Origin: Pyrenophora tritici-repentis
Lineage: Eukaryota; Ascomycota; Dothideomycetes; Pleosporales; Pleosporaceae
Direction of reading: 5' to 3'
DNA: 64,000 bases
Assembly (NCBI RefSeq): GCF_003171515.1
Contig: NC_089390.1
Location: 1,302,001-1,366,000, forward strand
Every line of letters starts with the position of its first letter. Within the stretch, counting starts at the first letter, position 1. Shown here in pieces: positions 56,830-64,000 of this stretch. The notes under the pieces were generated by a model, which made no database searches, was not told where the DNA came from, and saw only the letters and a list, made by a program, of their open reading frames with translations. A program made the translations under genes and the position numbers.

Positions 56830-59800
56830 CGAGTCGGCTGTATCGCCCTGTGGCTCCTCTTACAGCCCCAAGACGCTTACGACTACCCTTCTTCTGTGGA
56901 ACGACTCCCTTCCATGTTTGGTTTCAGAGAAGCAGAATTGCACAACGTGTCTGGATCACGAGGCCATAATTATGGACACGCGCACGGCTAGCATTGCGCA
57001 TTGGAGCCGCTATTTGGATTTGATTTCCTAGTCGCATATCTTGCATTTCCCACATCAGCATCACTAGCGTTGGTTTCTGTTTCTTCACTATTCCTTCACT
57101 GGCTTGGATTATCTATCACTCTATTCTCATTTATTACTCGACGAACTACTATACCCCCCTTTAGGCAGCGCGCAGCACCCCACTATTTCCGACTCTATCC
57201 CCTTACCAAAAGAAGACTGTAACCGCTCGCGCGGACCATTATTTTGTACGATTTACTTATACTGTTTTTGACCCTTGATGCCATGATTTGCCGAGCGTGG
57301 CCTCCATGTTGGAGTAACCGAGTCTCAAACGGAAGAATGGGTTTCGTACGCACATTTTGTACCCTATACGTGGCTCGCGATATAGTTGTCTACCCCTGCC
57401 AAGAAGCGGCGTGACGAAATGGTGTTTTACACTTGAAATGCTATTAATGCTCAGTACGACATAGATAGGATGTTGTGTGTCCTCAAACCACTAGTGACAT
57501 TTCTGGACCTTGACCTTAGTTGGGCGCGACGCTATAGTGGAGCAGCACTGACATTTTGATGATCGACATGGGTCTTACTTGGAAACAGATGGTACTTGCC
57601 GCTTTACCTGTCATGGCCGCCTCGGCATGGGACTGCAACACCGTTTGAGAAGGGATAGACACAAGATGGCGAGATTGTGCAAAAAGAGAACATGGGGCCT
57701 TTCGGGAGATAAGCTGCCGACGGCATGCAGATCTTGAAAAGCAAGGACTTGGCTAACCACGAGACGATCTGTTTTCGAAATCAATCCTGGAAATGCCTTC
57801 CCCCAAACGTCAGTTGTATACAATGCATAGCCTTCGATCGGCACTTGACCAGGTTTTGCGCTCTTCCCCGCCTTTGGACGAGAGAAAGCTTGGACATTGA
57901 AAAATCATCTGCACCTCGTAGCCAGCCAGGTAGCCGTCATCACAGGTTTAACTCAACTTGGCCTCTCCCTGCTTGCCCAAACACGGCGCATACGCAACGT
58001 GTGCATAAAACATAATCATGACGCGCAGCACACATGTGGTAGATTAAAATAAACAACAAGCTCAAACATGTTGAGCATCCTCTTTCCTCGCCAGGGCCTT
58101 GTGTCTGTCGCGCATGTGTCCAGGGATCCAAGGGGGGTATTTGATAGGTACCTCCTTCCGTCTTCCCCGAGGTGAGCGGGAACTTTCCTGCGCAGGTTGC
58201 TTGGCTGCCATGTCAGTCAGTCAGTGTCAACGGGAAGCCATGAAGCGAAAAGAAAAAGGGTTGTCCGCTTCTGGACGGCACTGAGACGAGACGAGACGAG
58301 ATGAGACGGCGGGAAGCGAGGCTTGTCACTGGTTTCGGGAATGCCATGGTGTAATCGACAGCAAAAAGCGACCAAGCAGGGGCTTTCCTTCCTCGGTGCC
58401 GCCGCGCAACATGACGGCGGATTTGCGTTTGCTGCGTCTGAGCTTTTTTGAAAGGGCAAGCACTGGCCAGCCGTGCTTTGTTGTCGTCGTGAGTCGTGTC
58501 GATAGACTGGAACAGGTCTGGTGCGCTGCAACTCTCTGGAGCAGCTTGTCGCGGGAGGTACCTACCTAGCTGAGTGGGGGCATGCTTCGCTAGTTAGTGC
58601 CTAACGTAACGACTTGTCTAGTTGAACAATAGATTCAGTTCGGATTTGGTTCTCCTTGCTCAATACATGACGCGGGCAACAGCAGCAGAGCTGAGAGAGA
58701 ACAGCACTTGCAAATTGCGACGCACGCACGACGCGCCCAAAGCGAATGTTTGCCATGTGTTTACTTTTTTAACCTTCAGCCTAACTCAACACCGTTATCT
58801 TATCGGGTTCGCGAGCTTCCGTAAAACGTTGGCGGTAAAAGCAGCGGAGAGTTTTTGTTTTCCTTCGCTAACCTGGTGGCGGCTTACTTAGCTGCACGGC
58901 TAGCTGAGCATGGAAGAAGCAAGAGCATGTCCACACGCACCACCACGGCTGCTGCTACCACCCACGCCAAACGACGCGTGCGCATGCCCGCGCAAACCAT
59001 CGGCATTCATTTCGGCATGTCTCCTACCCAGCGGCAACATGTCCCATCTACTGTTCGCTTGCTCGCGAGCGTTTGTTTTGCTTTTGCGTCATGTTTGCTT
59101 TTGACTGGGCTGCACGTACGAGGATCGGTACGGTACGGTCCGGTGCCGTGTGTGGGCAAGTTCAACTGTTCACAGAGGAGGGAAGAAGGGACGCAGCCAC
59201 GTAGCCAGCCACCCAGACCTTGCACAATGTGAAAGTGGAACCTGCCTTTCCACAGAGTAAGCTCGTAAAAAGAGAGCCAGTGAAAGATGAAGGCCAGGCC
59301 TCGTCATCATCTCCTCTAGAAGCGAAGAAACCCCAAACGTAGGGAGGTAAGGCGCCCGTAACGCTAACATACGACGACGTATGCGTACTACCAACCTGTC
59401 AATCGATAACCAGGAGGTAAGCACCGGACAAAAATGAGGAACGGCGACGCTAGAAGGCGCCATTGGATCTGTACACATACTGTACAATCTTACCTTGAGC
59501 ATCTGGCAAGGTACCGGTACATTCGTACGAACAACCAACAGCCTTGCCCGACTCTCCGGCCCCCCTATCCGCTGCACGCATCGCTCCATCGCCAACGCCA
59601 ACGCAACACTACACGGCATCATCTCCCATTCGACGTCAGCCATGCACCTGCAAACACGCAACACCACACCGACCGATCGGTGAGCAAGGCCAGAGACCCC
59701 AAACCACACGAATATAGTTCATCAACAAACCCGGGGAGCTAGGCTACATCAAACCACGATATCCACTTGCTCTCGGTTGCACCAAACATTATATTCGGCC

Positions 59801-61669
59801 CTACTTTCTCATCAAACCCATGATCCCCAGCCGAACCACCCCCCCAGTTCCGGCCCCGACAACAAGTGGCAGGTGTAGCGCACAAGACAGAGACCAGGCT
59901 AGACGTCATGTTTGGTCCATCGACAGTCGGTAGGTCGGTTATTGTGCCACGCCAGCCTGGCGAGTGCAAATCAGCTGCCGATCGCTACTAATAGCTTGGT
60001 TTTGGATTTGCAATAGTCTTGAATGCGTGATGTGCATATGCGAAGAAAGATGGGGAGGGGAAATTGGGGAAATGGGAGGGGCAGCACCCGGGAATAGATT
60101 TCCTTTGCTTCATGCGCTTAGGAATAAGCAAGCAGAGTTTCGCCGCAAGATGAGGAAGGAGTATGGTCTGCGGTATTGCCATGTTCGTTCTGCGCTTCAT
60201 GCAGTAGCACCACATGTGCGCTAGTTACCCCACGTGATTAACTTTCGATGCTGTGTAACACGGTACGGGACCGGGTAAGCAAGATTGTGCTGCTCGAGGT
60301 ACAGCATTGCAGGCGCCCCAGCCTCTGTGCGAGGTATTTGTAACAAGAGGCCCAAATTTAACACACGGTACGTCTACTTGTTATATTGTCGGTACTTGCA
60401 TAGCACTGTGCGCAAAAGACCACGGGACTGTAATGTACACGTGTGGTCACTGCCGAAGTTGACTGTGGCACACAGCAATACTCCACGCGTACTCTGTCAT
60501 TCTAAGAAATGACACCTGAAGACGATGTTCTTGAGATACGTTGTTTTGCGTGGTACACTGGGCACTGGGCAGGCGTTCGCATTGCTGTGTACAGACGACC
60601 GCACTACATGTTCTCAGGTTGCTGCTGTACCCGGCCGTCTTGCACTCCCTGTCAGACGCGCCTATCCGTTACTCCAAGAGTGTTACTCAGGTACTGACAG
60701 CGGTGCGTCGCATGAACCGGTATCGCAGACTGTTCAACTGCCGAAATGAGACATAGCTTGACGACTATGTGGAAGAGCAGCGACTTGGTCTACTTTGCAT
60801 GAGATCAAGTGCGTGTTGCAACCGCCCGTTCTTCGTCACCTATAGCCCGACTGCCAGCGTACGCTTACTAGCAAGCGAACCTTCTATCCTTTCCTCTTTG
60901 CTTAGCTACACCATCTCCATCAATGCCATCGCCGTTCGTGCCGGAGAAGCTGAAGCGAGTCTGCCCTACGTACGCCTCACTATTAAGTTCTTATGCTTAC
61001 CCCTGGGAGGTGACAGTTCGGTAGCATGATTGCCCGCTACGGGTGATGTCTTGCATCTTCGAGTCATATTCCCCGTGGTAGACCATCAATAGACATTTTA
61101 AGCCCTTAACCGGTTGAAACATGGTTCGATTGAGAAAGTGCTGCTGCCCACTGCAACCCCTATCACTCGGTTAATACCACAGCATGGTAGATGCTGGACC
61201 GTTCATGCTAGGGTATCGCAACTACTACCGGGTTTGTCCTTGCCCTGGACCTCGTGCCGCTCAGGAACAGGCAATGTCGCATCTTGTGAGGCGCTTCCAG
61301 GGTCATGACATCGTTGCTTGCGTATTTCACGGCGTCGCAAGCCTGCCTGGGTGGGGGTTCCTGGCCTGATTTCCAAGGTAAACGGATTAAGGTTTCAACG
61401 GTTATCCAGGTAGCCGAGTCATTCTGTACGTCAACATCGCTTTGGTGGCGTCTCGAGAAGCGACCATGGAGGCGACCAGAGTTTTACGCACGCGCCCTCA
61501 AAGCGCGCGTTATTCGATAGGATCGGAAAGAAGGGAAACCCATATGCGAAAGAGCTGTGCCGCACCGCAGAGCAGTCTGCCTTGAGCCTCGTTTCGCCTC
61601 ACACACTTGCTGCCCGACCCAAAGCAAACGCCCTGAAACATTTTGACTGCGCTAGGCTATCCACGAACA
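56830..61669. other. Gene-poor region
   Basis: 4.8 kb downstream of the CENP-B-type gene. I find no frame with convincing coding character on either strand. The first 400 bp are the 3' untranslated region of that gene. The remainder contains many short frames, none with a family match. Confidence 0.5.
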
Positions 61670-61900
61670 TGAAGTCAGGTACCGTGATCCTTGCAAAAGC
61701 GATAAGAGATAGATGGCTGTGAGCTGTAGGTGCATGCGGGGTAGCCTTTTGAAACGTTAAACCTCCCGGCCCACCATCGCTTCTGCTAAATTGTCTATTA
61801 CCTATAAACGATTGAAACGTCGCCTAAATGAGGCTGAGCTTGTGTTGAGACAAGAGGAGTTCGCGCGACGCAGCCAAGATGGGGCTCGTGGTGGCAATGT
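61670..61900 (+). pseudogene. Possible relic of a Zn(II)2Cys6 transcription factor N-terminus
   Basis: One frame reads YRDPCKSDKR, a TAG stop, then VSCRCMRGSLLKR, a TAA stop, then SRPTIASAKLSITYKRLKRR and LNEAELVLRQEEFARR. This order (basic DPCK-DKR zinc-cluster core, further Cys, then a coiled coil) resembles fungal Zn2Cys6 regulators. One expected Cys before DPC and others in the second half are missing, and two stops interrupt the frame. I read it as a decayed copy. The resemblance is short, so this is tentative. Confidence 0.35.
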
Positions 61901-62024
61901 TGATGGTGATTTGAGTCTTAGTCGGCGCCCGCCGAGCGGCGTTCCGATCCAAGTTTCTTTTCGGACCCATTTCGCGTGGTGGGGCATGAACGCAGGAAGG
62001 GCGGGGCTACGGAAAGCTGGTTAA

Positions 62025-62914
62025 AGACACGTGAAAGTGCGGTGGAGTTTGGAACGCTACCTAGGTAGGTACATCGTATGTATGTATGCTGCTCCTTGTC
62101 ACTGCCGAGGATCATCGCGGTGTGGTACTGCATTGTGAATCGAGAACCCCAATAGCGGAGTTAGGCACTTGAATTCTCGTATTCTTGTCAATTTGCGAGT
62201 GTGTCATGGTGAAGTTCAGCGCTCGTCGTCCAATGCCCATCTTTGTGGGCTACCGGCTGTATGCACATTGTAGGACACGGACCGTCGGGTTATCCGAGCG
62301 ATTAACATGCAGCTTAGACAAGCTGCTGTCCAAGGGACGACTTTCCCATGACCTAGATACTCTCCTACAGCTGAAGGATTCGCCGACCATCTGCATATGA
62401 TGGTTCGATAGGAGATTGTGCATTGCGGGGTATCTCGTGGTACTTTTTTCTGTAGTTTCCGTTTCGGCAGTACCCCGAATAGTCAGGTGCTCGCTCTGGC
62501 ATGCAGTCAACCCTGACTCCGGACGCCATGTGCCTCAACAATTTTCCATTTGAATTTTTTCATTGGTCCATACCCCTCTTTTCGGGACCAGCGGTGTACC
62601 TTGTCCACCACACTTGTTGCTATCGGACGCGCGATGAGTTGGTAATACATGGAAGTACATTATGCAGCCAGATTTTTCGCTTTTAGTGCTGCTGCATGAC
62701 AGTTTCGAGCCACGAGTGGAAGCATGTATGCGATTGAGGAGCTTGGGATCGAGCTCCGGTCGTGAGTAGAGCGAGTGATGGCTTTGCGCAACGGACCGTG
62801 CCCAGTAGTTCGCGCATTTAGCGGTGAAAGCCGATGTGTACGGACTGTGAATGAAACCAAGCCCCCACAAACCACTGAGATCTCCCGCAAGCTTATGACG
62901 ATAGGATTTGATTC
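62025..62914. other. Intergenic region, nothing recognised
   Basis: About 0.9 kb between two probable relics. No coding frame, repeat or RNA gene is evident. Confidence 0.45.
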
Positions 62915-63299
62915 TTAACTAATGCGTTCTTCTAGTAGATCCTTGACGCCTTGATCACCCAGTTCCGGAAACAGGCGCAGAACAATCAGCTCGACAACCT
63001 GGAAGACAAAATGCTTGTTGAGGTAGGTGTCATCGAGGCAGCTTAGAATATCTTCTATTTGTCGAACTTGGTCTTCGTGTTCGGAACTCGCGAAGAAACC
63101 TGCCGCTACTTTAGATGGTACCAAGTCCAGTAGTGTAGCGGCACACCGGTGCTTGATCACCTTAGCCTCTTCATCGGTTGGCATCTCTCGTGGGGGCCCA
63201 AGCGTATTGCTAGGAAAGAGTGTCGCGCGAAGTGTGCGAAGCGCCACCGGAAGGAAAGCGGGGTTCAGGATCCTCGTGTGGATAGTATGCGAAAGGAAT
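62915..63299 (-). pseudogene. 3' exon of a PXA-domain (PX-associated) protein, probably a gene fragment
   Basis: The frame from an acceptor near 63300 (GCTGACC branch, CTGCAG) to the stop at 62915 encodes about 128 residues that fit the C-terminal end of fungal PXA-domain proteins. The matching parts are FLPVALRTLRATLFPSNTLG, a middle with hydrophobic heptads, then YLNKHFVFQVVELIVLRLFP and GVKDLLEERIS at the end. PXA proteins act in membrane traffic. I could not find upstream exons encoding the rest of the domain between 63300 and the window edge, so it is either the end of a gene that runs past 64000 through small exons, or a truncated relic. The neighbouring decay favours the relic. Confidence 0.5.
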
Positions 63300-63349
63300 C
63301 TGCAGTTGCAAATGGTCAGCAAACGAGAGGCATGACGAAGAAACCCCAT

Positions 63350-64000
63350 TGGTGCAGCATGAACCCAGTGCGATTATCTTAGGCTTCGATGGATAAAGCA
63401 GTCCGCGGGACCGTCAACTGGTGATCGGACATAGCGGAGGCCATAGTGCACATAACCAATGAGTTGAACAACAGTGGATATGAATACTGATGTGGTCCGC
63501 AAAGTGAGGCGCATGCCCACGTCAAGCGAGATTGACTGCTCAGCTCAACGCAGCATGCATGTCGTGGTGTTGAAAAGATCCAGACCGCCCCAAGCATTCG
63601 GACACATTATCATTCGTCCAATGTTTCAACGCACTGATCAAACAAACTATGCCGTGCTGAGCCGGAGGAGTGCATGCTTGCTGCGATCGTCAATAGGAAG
63701 ACGAGATGACCGCAGCAGAGTTGCAGGCCGCTAGATTGAGCAAGGCCGAGGAATGAGGCGCCATCAGCTGTTGGCGCTCACCGGGGCAAGGTCGAGATTC
63801 GTGGCCAATGTCGTACTTTGACCTTTAGTGCGGCCAGTCCCGAGATGGACAGATGGGTGTAGGCAGATCAACCGGCGCGTAAGCGACCCTACTAGGGATG
63901 CTGGTATCATGATAAGACGGCTCAGGCTGCGCAACACCCTAGGCTCATACTGTAGTGCACTTCCGCTAACAGTAACGAGAAGGTACCCTATAGGATTCGC
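63350..64000. other. Window edge, nothing certain
   Basis: Contains a 49-codon frame on the minus strand (about 63370-63520) that might be an upstream exon of the PXA gene, but splice signals do not connect it cleanly. Nothing else recognised. Confidence 0.4.

Noticed and set aside
1..64000. Secondary-metabolite cluster, CRISPR array, viral insertion or rDNA
   Set aside because: No backbone synthase, spaced direct-repeat array, viral gene or rRNA sequence was seen; the P450 and the reductase stand alone.

Overview
The window is nuclear DNA of a filamentous ascomycete, most likely a dothideomycete of the Pleosporales type. The evidence is short introns (mostly 45-70 nt) with GTRNGT-like donors and CTNAC branch sites a few bases before AG, and a transposon that carries the mutation pattern of repeat-induced point mutation (RIP). 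Family content also fits: a GH3 beta-glucosidase, a Bor1-type transporter, a fungal Vid24/GID4 protein and an Stm1-like protein. No species is assigned. I rebuilt the gene models by eye from splice signals and checked that every exon chain stays in frame; none was tested against transcripts.

Layout. 0.15-2.8 kb: forkhead/FHA transcription factor (-). 4.1-7.1 kb: secreted GH3 beta-glucosidase (-). 9.4-11.3 kb: RBR ubiquitin ligase (+). 12.5-13.8 kb: Stm1-like RGG protein (-). 14.7-16.2 kb: AP-1-type bZIP factor (-). 18.3-21.1 kb: arrestin-like adaptor (+). 21.4-22.1 kb: mitochondrial SMP-repeat protein (-). 23.0-26.2 kb: aldo-keto reductase gene (+) interrupted by a Fot1/pogo transposon. 27.1-28.1 kb: FMN-binding split-barrel protein (+). 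28.4-30.4 kb: Vid24/GID4-family protein (-). 31.7-33.0 kb: unrecognised protein (-). 33.0-38.4 kb: long stretch without a recognisable gene. 38.4-40.2 kb: cytochrome P450 (+). 40.5-42.2 kb: DEAD-box helicase Dbp8 (-). 42.5-43.0 kb: a non-autonomous hAT-like element. 43.0-45.6 kb: SET-domain protein (-). 46.3-48.3 kb: Bor1-type anion transporter (+). 48.6-49.4 kb: unknown protein (-). 50.4-51.4 kb: cysteine dioxygenase (-). 52.0-53.4 kb: DRG/Rbg1 GTPase (+). 55.0-56.8 kb: CENP-B-type HTH protein (+). 56.8-64 kb: gene-poor, with two probable gene relics.

Most genes are ordinary, unlinked housekeeping or regulatory genes, and I see no biosynthetic cluster. Two are translation-linked (Stm1-like, Rbg1), one is ribosome-biogenesis (Dbp8), and two concern ubiquitin-dependent control (RBR ligase, Vid24/GID4). 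The most interesting parts are the two mobile elements. A 1,864-bp pogo-like element with a TA duplication sits inside an aldo-keto reductase reading frame, and the original 3' end of that gene can still be read on the far side. A 459-bp element with an 8-bp duplication sits 16 bp from the stop codon of the SET gene. Several genes also show splicing details that simple ORF calling would miss: a hidden last intron in the forkhead gene, 19-21 nt exons, and a probable GC-AG intron in the bZIP gene.
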